A DNA stretch of 7,154 nucleotides from Paracoccaceae bacterium (GTDB lineage: Bacteria > Pseudomonadota > Alphaproteobacteria > Rhodobacterales > Rhodobacteraceae). Below, in pieces: positions 1-6,764 of the stretch. Under the pieces are notes generated by a model that did no database searches, was not told where the DNA came from, and saw only the letters and a list, made by a program, of their open reading frames with translations. Numbering within the stretch: the stretch's first letter is position 1; every line of letters starts with the position of its first letter. The position numbers and the translations under genes are program-made. The DNA lies in assembly GCA_027080755.1 (NCBI GenBank), contig JALWQC010000167.1, positions 1 to 7,154 on the forward strand, read 5' to 3'.

Positions 1-723
1 AAGGGCATCCAGCATTTTGTGGCGCACACATTCATCCGCATGGCGCAGCCCTTCGGGGTTCAGGATTTTGTCGCCCTCGACCACCACCGCATTTTCCAGC
101 GTGCCGCCAAGCGCCAGCCCGCGCGCACGCATGGCATCCACGTCGGACTGGCGGCAGAAGGTGCGGCAATCGCTCAACTCGCGGGCAAAGCTGCCGTTGC
201 GCATGTTCAGATGCTGTTCCTGCCGGCCGATGGCCGCTTCGTCGAAATGGATGCAAAACCCGATTTCGAAATCCTCCGCCGGCAGAAGCTCCGCCATTGC
301 CGGCCCTTTTTCCACCCGGACCGGTTCGAGGATCCGCAAAACCATAACCGGAGCATCCAGCGGCCTTACCCCCGCTTTCAGGATTTCCTGCACGAAGCGG
401 CGCGAGCTGCCGTCCATGATCGGCACTTCCGGCCCGTCGAGTTCCACCACCGCGTTATGCACCCCCGTGCCGGCAAATGCGGCCATCAGGTGTTCGACGG
501 TGGATACCTCCACCCCGGCCGGATTGGCGATGCGGGTGCAAAGCGTGGTGTCGTTAACCATGTCGTAGCGCGCGGGAATCCGGTTGTCGCGGTCCGTAAC
601 ATCCCGACGCACGAAAACAATCCCCTGCCCTGCGGGGGCGGGACGAACGGTCAGCCGCACGGGGCGGCCGGAGTGCAACCCTGTGCCAATCAGGGAAAAG
701 TCGGAGTCAATCGTCGTTTGCAA
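1..723 (-). CDS. lpxC: LpxC, UDP-3-O-acyl-N-acetylglucosamine deacetylase (5' part; runs off the left edge)
   Basis: Zn-dependent cytoplasmic deacetylase that catalyses the committed step of lipid A synthesis, removing the acetyl group from UDP-3-O-acyl-GlcNAc. The 241 visible residues open with the family's GTGLHSG motif (residues 14-20). They carry the EH pair of STVEHL (E77, H78), which are the expected catalytic base and first zinc ligand, and HKMLD (H235, D239), which supplies the other two zinc ligands. The gene is cut just after this motif, so the remaining C-terminal part, including the conserved late His, lies outside. The start is a TTG at 723-721: it puts the N-terminus (MQTTIDSDFSLIGTG) where the family normally begins, and an AGAGG sits 7 bases upstream. 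There is no in-frame ATG near the expected N-terminus. It follows ftsZ as in many Gram-negative dcw clusters, but a terminator lies between them, so lpxC probably has its own promoter. The family is certain; the start is very likely. Confidence 0.97.
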   Translation of the reverse strand, partial: MQTTIDSDFSLIGTGLHSGRPVRLTVRPAPAGQGIVFVRRDVTDRDNRIPARYDMVNDTTLCTRIANPAGVEVSTVEHLMAAFAGTGVHNAVVELDGPEVPIMDGSSRRFVQEILKAGVRPLDAPVMVLRILEPVRVEKGPAMAELLPAEDFEIGFCIHFDEAAIGRQEQHLNMRNGSFARELSDCRTFCRQSDVDAMRARGLALGGTLENAVVVEGDKILNPEGLRHADECVRHKMLDAL

Positions 724-730
724 AGGAATA

Positions 731-735
731 CCTCT
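731..735 (-). promoter_or_regulatory. lpxC ribosome binding site
   Basis: AGAGG on the minus strand, 7 bases before the TTG at 723-721. It supports the non-ATG start of lpxC. Confidence 0.6.
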
Positions 736-742
736 AATTGTG

Positions 743-757
743 TTAAGACATCCCTAA
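743..757 (-). promoter_or_regulatory. CtrA-box-like motif upstream of lpxC
   Basis: On the minus strand the sequence reads TTAG-GGATGTC-TTAA(C), a 7 of 8 match to the alphaproteobacterial CtrA site TTAA-N7-TTAA. It lies about 20 bases before the lpxC start. CtrA is a cell-cycle response regulator present in most Rhodobacterales. A short AT-rich match like this can arise by chance, so the call rests only on the motif and its promoter-proximal position. Confidence 0.25.
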
Positions 758-831
758 CGCATCGGGGGAATCTGGACAATTCACGCAATATTTCGATTTG
801 AAACAAGGTTGTAACAGGTGCCTAAAACCGG

Positions 832-858
832 AAAAAGGGCGCCGGTGCGGGCGCCCTT
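832..858 (-). terminator. Rho-independent terminator after ftsZ
   Basis: A perfect 9-base-pair inverted repeat (AAGGGCGCC / GGCGCCCTT at 835-858, 6-base loop) is followed on the minus strand by a run of five T (836-832, the first two inside the stem end), then CC and a further TTTT a few bases on. It begins 24 bases after the ftsZ stop codon. The stem is almost pure GC, the classic intrinsic terminator shape for the minus strand. It should end the ddl-ftsQAZ transcript and separate it from lpxC. Confidence 0.85.
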
Positions 859-881
859 CAATATCCGGTTCTTCAGGGGGG

Positions 882-2390
882 CTAGTTGGCCTGACGCCGC
901 AAAAACGCTGGAATTTCAACGCGTTCCTGTTCGTCTTCCTGAATATCCTCGTAGGTTTGCGCCGGCTCTTCCTGCACGGGCGGGGTGCGGCGCGTGTTCG
1001 GCGGATTATTGCCAGCGACATGGCCGGTCATCCGGTTGATCAGCTTGTTGATGGCAAACGGGTTGTGGGCCGCGGGCTGTTCGGGCTGCTCTGCCGGAGT
1101 TTCCTCGACCTTGGGAACCTTGTTCACAGCGGCGCGCAGACGTTGCAGCGCATCCTGCGAGGGGCCGCCGGCGGTATCGGCTGCGGCAGTTTGCGGCTGT
1201 GCGGGCGGGGTTTCCACCGCCGGCTCTTCCCGGAAAAGCCCGCCGAGGTCCTCTGCCACCGGTTCGGCCTGCGGGGCCGGGGCCGGTTCGGGCGTCGGTG
1301 TCGGGGCCGGTGCGGCGGCGGCAACCTGCGGGGTTTCCACAACCGGTTCCGGCGCAACGGCCGGCTCGGGACGGGCGACGGGGTCTTCCAGACGGCGCGG
1401 CGTGCTGGCGGGCATGGCCCCTTCGGCCACATCGATGCCGGTGGCGACGACAGACACGCGCATCACCCCGTCCATTTCCGGATCGAGGGTGGAGCCGACG
1501 ATGATGTTGGCGTTGGGATCCACTTCCTCGCGGATGCGGTTGGCGGCTTCGTCCAGTTCAAACAGGGTCAGGTCGTTGCTGCCGGTAATGTTGATCAGAA
1601 CGCCCCGCGCCCCTTGCAGGGAAATTTCGTCAAGCAGCGGGTTGGCAATGGCCTTTTCGGCGGCCTGAATGGCGCGGTTCTCGCCCGAGGCCTCGCCCGT
1701 GCCCATCATCGCCTTGCCCATTTCGTCCATCACGGAGCGCACGTCGGCAAAGTCCAGATTGATAATCCCGGGGCGCACCATCAGATCGGTCACACCTTTG
1801 ACGCCCTGATACAGCACGTCGTCCGCCATCGAGAACGCCTCGGTAAAGGTGGTGTTTTCATTAGCCAGACGGAACAGGTTCTGGTTGGGAATGATGATCA
1901 GCGTATCGACGACCTTCTGCAGGGCTTCGACGCCCTCTTCGGCCTGACGCATACGACGCGCGCCTTCAAACTGGAAGGGTTTGGTGACGACACCGACGGT
2001 CAGAACGCCAAGCTCCCGCGCCGCGGCGGCGATGATCGGAGCCGCGCCCGTTCCGGTGCCGCCCCCCATGCCGGCGGTGATAAAGCACATATGCGAGCCG
2101 GCCAGCATATCCACGATCTGTTCTATGTTTTCCTCGGCGGCGGCGGCGCCGATTTCCGGGCGCGCACCGGCCCCGAGGCCCTGCGTGACCCGGGCGCCAA
2201 GCTGCAGCTTGTTGGGGGCTTGCGCGGATTGAAGCGCCTGTGCATCTGTATTGGCAACGACAAAGTCGGCGCCCTCCAGCTGTTTTGCGATCATATTGTT
2301 AACCGCATTGCCGCCAGCGCCGCCTACACCGAAAACGGTGATACGGGGGCGCAGATCCGGTTGTTCCGGCATGCTCAGATTCAAAGCCAT
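882..2390 (-). CDS. ftsZ: FtsZ, tubulin-like cell division GTPase
   Basis: Cytoplasmic tubulin homologue that polymerises into the Z-ring and recruits the divisome. The 502-residue protein has the nucleotide-binding loop [12 protein letters not shown] (20-31), the tubulin signature GGGTGTG (109-115), and the T7 loop [11 protein letters not shown] (211-221), whose Asp residues (D213, D216) drive GTP hydrolysis in the neighbouring subunit. The globular part ends near residue 322. It is followed by a linker of about 150 residues rich in Pro, Ala and Glu, then a C-terminal peptide [12 protein letters not shown] (491-502) that would bind FtsA and other partners. The length is typical for alphaproteobacteria, which have long linkers, and much longer than the E. 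coli protein. The ATG at 2390 is preceded by AGGCGGA with a 7-base spacer. ftsA lies 170 bases upstream, and a strong terminator follows the stop. Confidence 0.99.
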   Translation of the reverse strand: MALNLSMPEQPDLRPRITVFGVGGAGGNAVNNMIAKQLEGADFVVANTDAQALQSAQAPNKLQLGARVTQGLGAGARPEIGAAAAEENIEQIVDMLAGSHMCFITAGMGGGTGTGAAPIIAAAARELGVLTVGVVTKPFQFEGARRMRQAEEGVEALQKVVDTLIIIPNQNLFRLANENTTFTEAFSMADDVLYQGVKGVTDLMVRPGIINLDFADVRSVMDEMGKAMMGTGEASGENRAIQAAEKAIANPLLDEISLQGARGVLINITGSNDLTLFELDEAANRIREEVDPNANIIVGSTLDPEMDGVMRVSVVATGIDVAEGAMPASTPRRLEDPVARPEPAVAPEPVVETPQVAAAAPAPTPTPEPAPAPQAEPVAEDLGGLFREEPAVETPPAQPQTAAADTAGGPSQDALQRLRAAVNKVPKVEETPAEQPEQPAAHNPFAINKLINRMTGHVAGNNPPNTRRTPPVQEEPAQTYEDIQEDEQERVEIPAFLRRQAN

Positions 2391-2397
2391 GTCACTA

Positions 2398-2404
2398 TCC
2401 GCCT
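2398..2404 (-). promoter_or_regulatory. ftsZ ribosome binding site
   Basis: AGGCGGA on the minus strand, ending 7 bases before the ftsZ ATG. It is an imperfect but well-spaced Shine-Dalgarno sequence that supports the start at 2390. Confidence 0.55.
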
Positions 2405-2412
2405 GTTTTTGG

Positions 2413-2429
2413 GCCCCTTGGTGCGGGGC
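2413..2429 (-). other. GC hairpin in the ftsZ leader
   Basis: GCCCC-GCACCAA-GGGGC on the minus strand forms a 5-base-pair, all-GC stem with a 7-base loop. It ends 8 bases before the ftsZ Shine-Dalgarno sequence. There is no U-run of terminator type after it (CCAAAAACAGG follows), so it is not an intrinsic terminator. A second small hairpin, ATCCC-GTTTCTT-GGGAT, lies upstream at 2462-2478. Either could affect leader structure or stability; no function is shown. Confidence 0.35.
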
Positions 2430-2502
2430 TTTCGAAATTATCGCTGCTGATTCCTCAAACTATCCCAAGAAACGGGATTCGTCACCTATTAATGCACTTT
2501 TT

Positions 2503-2529
2503 TACCACAATATCCTGTGGATACCACAA
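2503..2529 (-). promoter_or_regulatory. Repeat cluster with DnaA-box-like site upstream of ftsZ
   Basis: On the minus strand TTGTGGTA occurs twice (2529-2522 and 2510-2503), with starts 19 bases apart, about two helical turns. Between them is CCACA in the opposite sense, giving two nested inverted repeats: TGTGG-TAT-CCACA (2516-2528) and CCACA-GGATAT-TGTGG (2505-2520). The 9-mer GTATCCACA (2524-2516) matches the DnaA box TTATCCACA at 8 of 9 positions, and the neighbouring TTTACCACA (plus strand, 2502-2509) matches at 7 of 9. In Caulobacter, DnaA is known to act on ftsZ transcription. That this cluster is a DnaA operator here is inference from the motif and its position about 115-140 bases before ftsZ. 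Confidence 0.4.
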
Positions 2530-2560
2530 ATTCTGGTGTTGTGAGCGCATTTTCGCCCAA

Positions 2561-3904
2561 TCACCAGTTATTGCGGAACCACCGGAAGGCGCGGCGCATC
2601 TTCCGGGTGCCGATCCGGTCGGCCGGCATCTCGAAATCCCAGCATTCGTCCTGCGGGAAACTGGCATGAAGCGCAAGCCCCACCGCTGCGGCAAATCCCG
2701 GCCCCGAGGCCATCTGCGGCAGCCCCCGCACCCGCAACGGCGGGCCGATACGGACACGGCGCCCCAGAATACGCGCGGCGACATCGTCCAGCCCCGGAAT
2801 CTGGCTGGAACCGCCGGTCAGCACGATCTGCTGGTGCGGCAGTTCCTCGAAACCGGCGGCATCCAGACGATCGCGGACCTCTTCCAGAATTTCCTCGACC
2901 CGCGGGCGCATCACCCCGATCAGATCCGAGCGCGACACATGCCGGCGGTCGTTGTCCCATTGGGCCATCGGGTTCGGGACCTCTATCATCTCGCGGTCAT
3001 CGGCCCCCGTGGCCAGCAAGCCGCCGTGCAGGGTCTTGATCCGCTCGGCCACATCCTGGGGGACTTGCAGCCCCTGGCGGATGTCATTGGTGATATGATC
3101 CCCGCCAAGACGCACCGCATCGGCATAGATCAGCTGTTTCTTGATGAATATCGAAATGCCGGTGGCCCCTGCCCCCATGTCGATGCAGGCCGCGCCCAGT
3201 TCCTGTTCGTTTTCCACCAGAGTCGAGATCCCGCTGGCAAAGGAAGAAACCGCCAGTCCGGCGACCTCCAGATCGCAGCGGCCGACGCAATGCAGCAGGT
3301 TTTGCACCACCGTATCGTTCACCGTCAGCATGTGCATATCCACGGCCAGACGGCTGCCGACCATGCCGCGCGGGTCGCTCAGGCCGGCCTCGTGATCCAG
3401 CGTATAGGCGACGGGCATTGCGTGGATCGGCTGGCGGTCCTCGCCATAAGGGGGGACATCGCAGGCGGCCATGGCGTGACCGATATCGCGCTCCGAGACC
3501 TCGCCGTTTTCCACCTGCACCTCGCCGCCAAGCCCGTAAGAGCGCGGGCGCCCGCCGGCGAAGCTGACGATCACATCGTCCACGCGCGTGCCGGCCATTT
3601 TCTGGGCGCGCTGCACGGCGGTGCGGATAGCGCGCTCGGTTTCGTCCATCACGGAAATCTCGCCGAAACGCACCCCGCGCGACCGGGTTGTGCCGACGCC
3701 GATCACACGGAAAGCCCCCATGGACGGGATGGTGACATGGCCCGATACGCTGGGCTCCGTGTTCAGGTTGGGGGCGAATTGCAGCACCAGACAGACCACC
3801 TTGGAGGTGCCGATATCCAGAATCCCGACCACCCCGCGTTTAACGGCCGCCTCACGGCGCTGGCGCATTTCGCGTTGCATCTCGAACAGGCTCGGGGTCA
3901 TCAT
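2561..3904 (-). CDS. ftsA: FtsA, actin-like cell division protein
   Basis: Actin-fold ATPase that ties FtsZ polymers to the inner membrane and recruits later division proteins. The 447 residues show the phosphate-1 motif ILDIGTSKVV (28-37), the phosphate-2 motif IDMGAGATGISIF (241-253), and the adenosine motif VLTGGSSQIPG (361-371). The 1C subdomain, which is special to FtsA, lies in between (about residues 100-190). The last 14 residues (434-447, rich in Arg, Trp and Phe) fit the amphipathic membrane-targeting helix. A GAGGAGA lies 6 bases before the ATG at 3904; this ATG overlaps the ftsQ stop as ATGA. A second ATG follows immediately at 3901-3899 and could also serve, removing only one residue. 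The overlap implies translational coupling to ftsQ. ftsZ follows after 170 bases. Confidence 0.98.
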   Translation of the reverse strand: MMTPSLFEMQREMRQRREAAVKRGVVGILDIGTSKVVCLVLQFAPNLNTEPSVSGHVTIPSMGAFRVIGVGTTRSRGVRFGEISVMDETERAIRTAVQRAQKMAGTRVDDVIVSFAGGRPRSYGLGGEVQVENGEVSERDIGHAMAACDVPPYGEDRQPIHAMPVAYTLDHEAGLSDPRGMVGSRLAVDMHMLTVNDTVVQNLLHCVGRCDLEVAGLAVSSFASGISTLVENEQELGAACIDMGAGATGISIFIKKQLIYADAVRLGGDHITNDIRQGLQVPQDVAERIKTLHGGLLATGADDREMIEVPNPMAQWDNDRRHVSRSDLIGVMRPRVEEILEEVRDRLDAAGFEELPHQQIVLTGGSSQIPGLDDVAARILGRRVRIGPPLRVRGLPQMASGPGFAAAVGLALHASFPQDECWDFEMPADRIGTRKMRRAFRWFRNNW

Positions 3905-4770
3905 GCGTCTTCTCCTCGGACTTTGGCGCGCAGGCGGCGCAATTCCTCGATAGCGGTTTCGGTCAGGCGCAGGACCGGACGGTCCGGGTTGCGCATATCG
4001 ACCACAATAATGTCGCGGTTCAGCAAATCGTCGGCCTTGTGCAGTTCCAGCACATGCCGCAGGGCGGTAATTGCCCCGTTTTCCGGCAGCATAATGGTCT
4101 GGCCGCGATCCAGAACCACATCCCAGCGCCGTTCCCCGACGCGCACAAATCCGCGCAGACGCGGGGCGATGGGGGCGGCGGTTTCAAACAGTTTCATCGC
4201 CTCGGCCACGGCCGCATCGGCCCCCTTGCCGGCAATCAGCGGCAGATCGGGGCGGGCATTGCGGCGCGCCAGCTCGGCCACCTTGTGACCGGTTTCATCG
4301 ACCAGACGCAGCATACTCCCGTCGCGCCAGACCAGCACCGGCCGGCGTTCCAGCGCGCGGATTTCCAGCGTGCCGTTGCCGGTTATGCGCACCTCGGCCT
4401 GTTTGACCGCGTCGAGTGTCTCGATCGCGGCCTTGATATCGGCCACCTTCAGATCAATCGCGCTTTTGGGCAGGTCCAGCGGCACCAGCGCCTGTATCTG
4501 GGCCTGCAGGTCGGGCGACACATCGGGAAATTCCAGCGTATCCACCTGCAATTCCGGGCGCGCCGCCACCGTATCGCGCAGCGCATTCCAGCCCTGTTGC
4601 GTCGCGCCCTGCACCGCCGGATTATGCGCCGCCATCCAGATACCCCCCGCCACCACGGCCAGCGGCAGCCACAGCCGCACCGTGCGCCGGACCGAGGGTT
4701 TCAGCCACAGCCGTTCAAAACGGTAGCGCAGCAAAGAGGGGGCCGGATCCGCATATTTCATCGCGCACAT
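3901..4770 (-). CDS. ftsQ: FtsQ, divisome membrane scaffold protein with POTRA domain
   Basis: Bitopic inner-membrane protein that links the cytoplasmic Z-ring proteins to the septal wall synthases through the FtsQBL complex. The 289 residues comprise a basic cytoplasmic tail (1-30), one membrane segment (about 32-48, [14 protein letters not shown] core), a POTRA-like domain (about 74-142, ending near [11 protein letters not shown]) and a beta domain to about residue 270. A charged, Arg-rich C-terminal helix follows. Identification rests on this architecture plus its place between ddl and ftsA. The start is chosen at the ATG at 4770 because GGAGG (4778-4782) lies exactly 7 bases before it; this gives a 13-base overlap with ddl. 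The ATG at 4761, three codons later, overlaps the ddl stop as ATGA but is 16 bases from that GGAGG. Upstream ATGs at 4791 and 4797 lack a ribosome binding site and overlap ddl more. Confidence 0.93.
   Translation of the reverse strand: MCAMKYADPAPSLLRYRFERLWLKPSVRRTVRLWLPLAVVAGGIWMAAHNPAVQGATQQGWNALRDTVAARPELQVDTLEFPDVSPDLQAQIQALVPLDLPKSAIDLKVADIKAAIETLDAVKQAEVRITGNGTLEIRALERRPVLVWRDGSMLRLVDETGHKVAELARRNARPDLPLIAGKGADAAVAEAMKLFETAAPIAPRLRGFVRVGERRWDVVLDRGQTIMLPENGAITALRHVLELHKADDLLNRDIIVVDMRNPDRPVLRLTETAIEELRRLRAKVRGEDA
3911..3917 (-). promoter_or_regulatory. ftsA ribosome binding site
   Basis: GAGGAGA inside the last codons of ftsQ, 6 bases before the ftsA ATG at 3904. It is a near-consensus site that fixes the ftsA start to this ATG or the adjacent one. 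Confidence 0.75.
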
Positions 4771-5672
4771 GATGCGTCCTCCACCAGCCATTTGCACAAA
4801 TCCCCGAAGGATATCCCGGCCGCGGCAGCCTGTTCAGGGGCCAGCGAGGTCGGGGTCATCCCCGGTTGCGTGTTGGTTTCCAGCAGGATCAGCCCGTCCA
4901 GCCCGCGCGTATCGTCCCAGCGCAAATCCGTGCGGCTAAGCCCCTTGCACCCCAGCGCCCTGTGCGCGCGTTCGGCGTAATCCAGACAGGCGGCGAAAAC
5001 TTCGGGCGGCAGATCGGCGGGCAGAATATGGCGCGAGCCCCCTTCCACGTATTTCGCATCATAGTCATACCAGCCGCTCGTCACGATATCGGTAACTCCC
5101 AGCGCCTTGCCGTCCATCACCGCTGTTGTCAGCTCGCGCCCGCGGATGAATTTTTCCACCATGACCGTTTCGGGCATCGTGTCATCCAGCCGTGCGGGGG
5201 CATTGGCGTTTTCATCCACCAGATAGACCCCGACGGAGGAACCCTCGTTATTCGGTTTGACCACATAGGGCGGCGGCAGGGGGTGGGCGCGCATGGCCTC
5301 GGTGCGCGAAACCAGAACGCTTTCGGCCACGGGCAGGCCGTGCGCGGCATAAACCTGTTTCGAGCGTTCCTTGTCCATCGCAAGGGCCGAGGCCAGAACA
5401 CCCGAATGTGTATAGGGAATTTGCAGCCATTCCAGCAGGCCCTGAACGCAACCGTCCTCGCCCCAGCGGCCGTGCAGGGCGTTGAACACCACGTCGGGAC
5501 GGGATTCGACCAGGCGCGACGACAGGTCCACGCCCGCGTCGATTTCCACCACCTCGAATCCTTCTTCCCGCAACGCAGCTGCGCATTCGCGCCCCGAAAC
5601 CAGCGATACGTCACGCTCGGCCGAGGGGCCACCCTTCAAAACTGCAATGCGGTTGCTTGTCCTGCTCGACAT
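4758..5672 (-). CDS. ddl: D-alanine--D-alanine ligase
   Basis: ATP-grasp enzyme that joins two D-Ala in the cytoplasm to give the dipeptide that MurF adds to the peptidoglycan precursor. The 304 residues show [14 protein letters not shown] (14-27, with catalytic E19), [13 protein letters not shown] (67-79), [13 protein letters not shown] (137-149, Ser 145/146 in the grasp loop), the omega-loop DYDAKY with Y208, [10 protein letters not shown] (241-250, R247), and the metal-binding [10 protein letters not shown] (264-273, E265 and N267). The Tyr in the omega loop indicates a D-Ala-D-Ala rather than a D-Ala-D-Lac enzyme. The ATG at 5672 has TGAGG 5 bases upstream and gives the usual family length. 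An ATG 8 codons earlier (5696) has only a badly spaced AAGG. The gene overlaps ftsQ and is separated from murB by 159 bases. It is the Ddl that accompanies ftsQAZ, often named ddlB. Confidence 0.98.
   Translation of the reverse strand: MSSRTSNRIAVLKGGPSAERDVSLVSGRECAAALREEGFEVVEIDAGVDLSSRLVESRPDVVFNALHGRWGEDGCVQGLLEWLQIPYTHSGVLASALAMDKERSKQVYAAHGLPVAESVLVSRTEAMRAHPLPPPYVVKPNNEGSSVGVYLVDENANAPARLDDTMPETVMVEKFIRGRELTTAVMDGKALGVTDIVTSGWYDYDAKYVEGGSRHILPADLPPEVFAACLDYAERAHRALGCKGLSRTDLRWDDTRGLDGLILLETNTQPGMTPTSLAPEQAAAAGISFGDLCKWLVEDASCAR
4778..4782 (-). promoter_or_regulatory. ftsQ ribosome binding site
   Basis: GGAGG within the end of ddl, 7 bases before the ATG at 4770. It is the strongest Shine-Dalgarno match among the ftsQ start candidates and decides the start. 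Confidence 0.7.
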
Positions 5673-5677
5673 AACCG

Positions 5678-5682
5678 CCTCA
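5678..5682 (-). promoter_or_regulatory. ddl ribosome binding site
   Basis: TGAGG, 5 bases before the ATG at 5672. It favours this start over the upstream ATG at 5696. Confidence 0.55.
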
Positions 5683-5757
5683 ATATCTTGCCCCATGCCT
5701 TATGGCTTGTCGGGATCATCCGCATGTGTGATTTTTCACTTGCACGCGGTAAACGAC

Positions 5758-5786
5758 ATCATAACGCGGATTTCGCGCCTTGGGAA
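5758..5786 (-). promoter_or_regulatory. Candidate sigma-70-type promoter for ddl-ftsQA
   Basis: In the 159-base gap between murB and ddl the minus strand has TTCCCA (5786-5781), a 17-base spacer, and TATGAT (5763-5758). TATGAT matches the -10 consensus at 5 of 6 positions; the -35 matches at 4 of 6. Transcription would start near 5751, about 80 bases before ddl. A small dyad GTGA-N4-TCAC (5728-5739) lies just downstream of that start and might be an operator or chance. I see no terminator between murB and ddl, so read-through from murB is also possible. Confidence 0.4.
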
Positions 5787-5831
5787 CTGTTTTTTCCGGC
5801 CAATTTGACAGAAATGCAGCGGGGGGGCGGC

Positions 5832-6764
5832 TCAGGCCTTGTCGCCCACGCGCATGATTTCCCATTCCAGCGTGATACCGGAATTTTCCCGCACCTTTTC
5901 GCGCACCAGCTCGCCCAAGCCTTCCAGATCGGCCGAGGTGGCATTGCCGGTGTTGATCAGAAAATTCGGGTGCATTTCGGACATCTGCGCCCCGCCCAGC
6001 GTCGCCCCGCGCAGGCCCGCATCGTCGATCACCTTCCAGGCCTTCAGGTCCATCACATCATCCGCCCGCCCCGTGGATGAAAACCCCGCCGGATTGCGAA
6101 AGGTAGAACCGCAGGAGCGTTCCTTCACCGGCTGGCTGGCCGCGCGTCTGGCAAGAGCTTCCTCCATCTTGGCGTGGATCTGGGCCGGCTCTGCGGCGGG
6201 GGCCTTCAGCACGGCCTGCACGATGATGGTGTCATCGGGCAAGGCACTGGAACGATAGACAAAATCCAGATCCGCGGCCCGAAGCGTCACGATATCGCCA
6301 GCGCGCGTTACCGCCGTGGCAGAGACGAAAACATCCGCCATATAGTCGCCGTAACAGCCCGCATTCATCTTGATGGCGCCGCCGATGGCCCCCGGGATCG
6401 TGCGCAGAAAGGCCAGATCGAGCCCCGCATCCGCCGCCTTTTTCGCCACCTGCGCATCCAGCGCAAAGGCCCCGACACGGACGTTGCCGTTTGCCATCAC
6501 CTCGAACCCGTTGAAGGCGCGACCCAGCCGGATTACCACACCGCGCAGCCCGCCGTCGCGGATGATCATGTTGGAACAGACCCCGACCGGCAGCACCGGA
6601 ATATCCGCCGGCAGGTTTTTCATGAAATGCGCCAGATCGGCCATATGCGCAGGCTGGAACACCACATCCGCAGGGCCGCCGGTGCGCAGCCAGCTAAGGC
6701 CCGACATGTCGCGGTTTTCGGTATAGGTCCCTTCGACCTGTGGCAGGCGGGAAAGCAGGCTCAT
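5832..6764 (-). CDS. murB: MurB, UDP-N-acetylenolpyruvoylglucosamine reductase
   Basis: FAD-dependent cytoplasmic enzyme that reduces UDP-GlcNAc-enolpyruvate to UDP-MurNAc with NADPH. The 310 residues show the FAD-domain motifs [11 protein letters not shown] (26-36), [14 protein letters not shown] (59-72) and [14 protein letters not shown] (123-136). They also carry the substrate Arg in VYRSS (R171), and GSTFRNP (219-225), whose S220 is the expected proton donor. The C-terminal LEWE (299-302) probably holds the catalytic Glu. The short length fits a type II MurB rather than the longer E. coli type. One oddity is Cys 63 where the family normally has Gly in the G-x-G-S-N loop. The start chosen is the ATG at 6764, which overlaps the upstream stop as ATGA and gives the usual N-terminus. 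ATGs at 6776 and 6797 are in frame but would overlap the upstream gene further and lack better ribosome binding sites. Confidence 0.97.
   Translation of the reverse strand: MSLLSRLPQVEGTYTENRDMSGLSWLRTGGPADVVFQPAHMADLAHFMKNLPADIPVLPVGVCSNMIIRDGGLRGVVIRLGRAFNGFEVMANGNVRVGAFALDAQVAKKAADAGLDLAFLRTIPGAIGGAIKMNAGCYGDYMADVFVSATAVTRAGDIVTLRAADLDFVYRSSALPDDTIIVQAVLKAPAAEPAQIHAKMEEALARRAASQPVKERSCGSTFRNPAGFSSTGRADDVMDLKAWKVIDDAGLRGATLGGAQMSEMHPNFLINTGNATSADLEGLGELVREKVRENSGITLEWEIMRVGDKA

Noticed and set aside
759..815. A sigma-70-type promoter for lpxC such as TTGTTT-17-TGAATT or TTGTCC-17-TAGGGA
   Set aside because: The -10 matches are poor. A promoter must exist after the terminator, but I cannot place it from the sequence.
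743..1021. Minus-strand open frame through the ftsZ terminator into the lpxC leader
   Set aside because: It overlaps the end of ftsZ in another frame and runs through the terminator hairpin; no ribosome binding site or recognisable protein.
1220..1400. Pro/Ala codon repeats in the ftsZ linker as a DNA repeat element
   Set aside because: They are low-complexity coding sequence of the disordered linker, with no regular unit length; not a mobile or tandem DNA repeat.
798..2450. Long open frame of about 550 codons on the plus strand opposite ftsZ
   Set aside because: It lies exactly antisense to a confidently identified gene, its product is biased to Arg, Gly and His with no recognisable domain, and such mirror frames are expected in high-GC coding DNA.
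2391..2560. A specific -35/-10 promoter for ftsZ
   Set aside because: Several weak boxes are present (for example TTGTGG with TAAAAA at 19 bases, GTGACG with TAGTTT at 17 bases), but none is better than chance, so no promoter is called.
2492..4288. Long open frame of about 598 codons on the plus strand opposite ftsA and part of ftsQ
   Set aside because: Same reason: antisense shadow of conserved genes, low-complexity basic composition, and it spans the ftsQ/ftsA junction without regard to it.
4866..6080. Open frame of about 404 codons on the plus strand opposite ddl and murB
   Set aside because: It crosses two conserved genes and the gap between them in antisense and has no recognisable motif.
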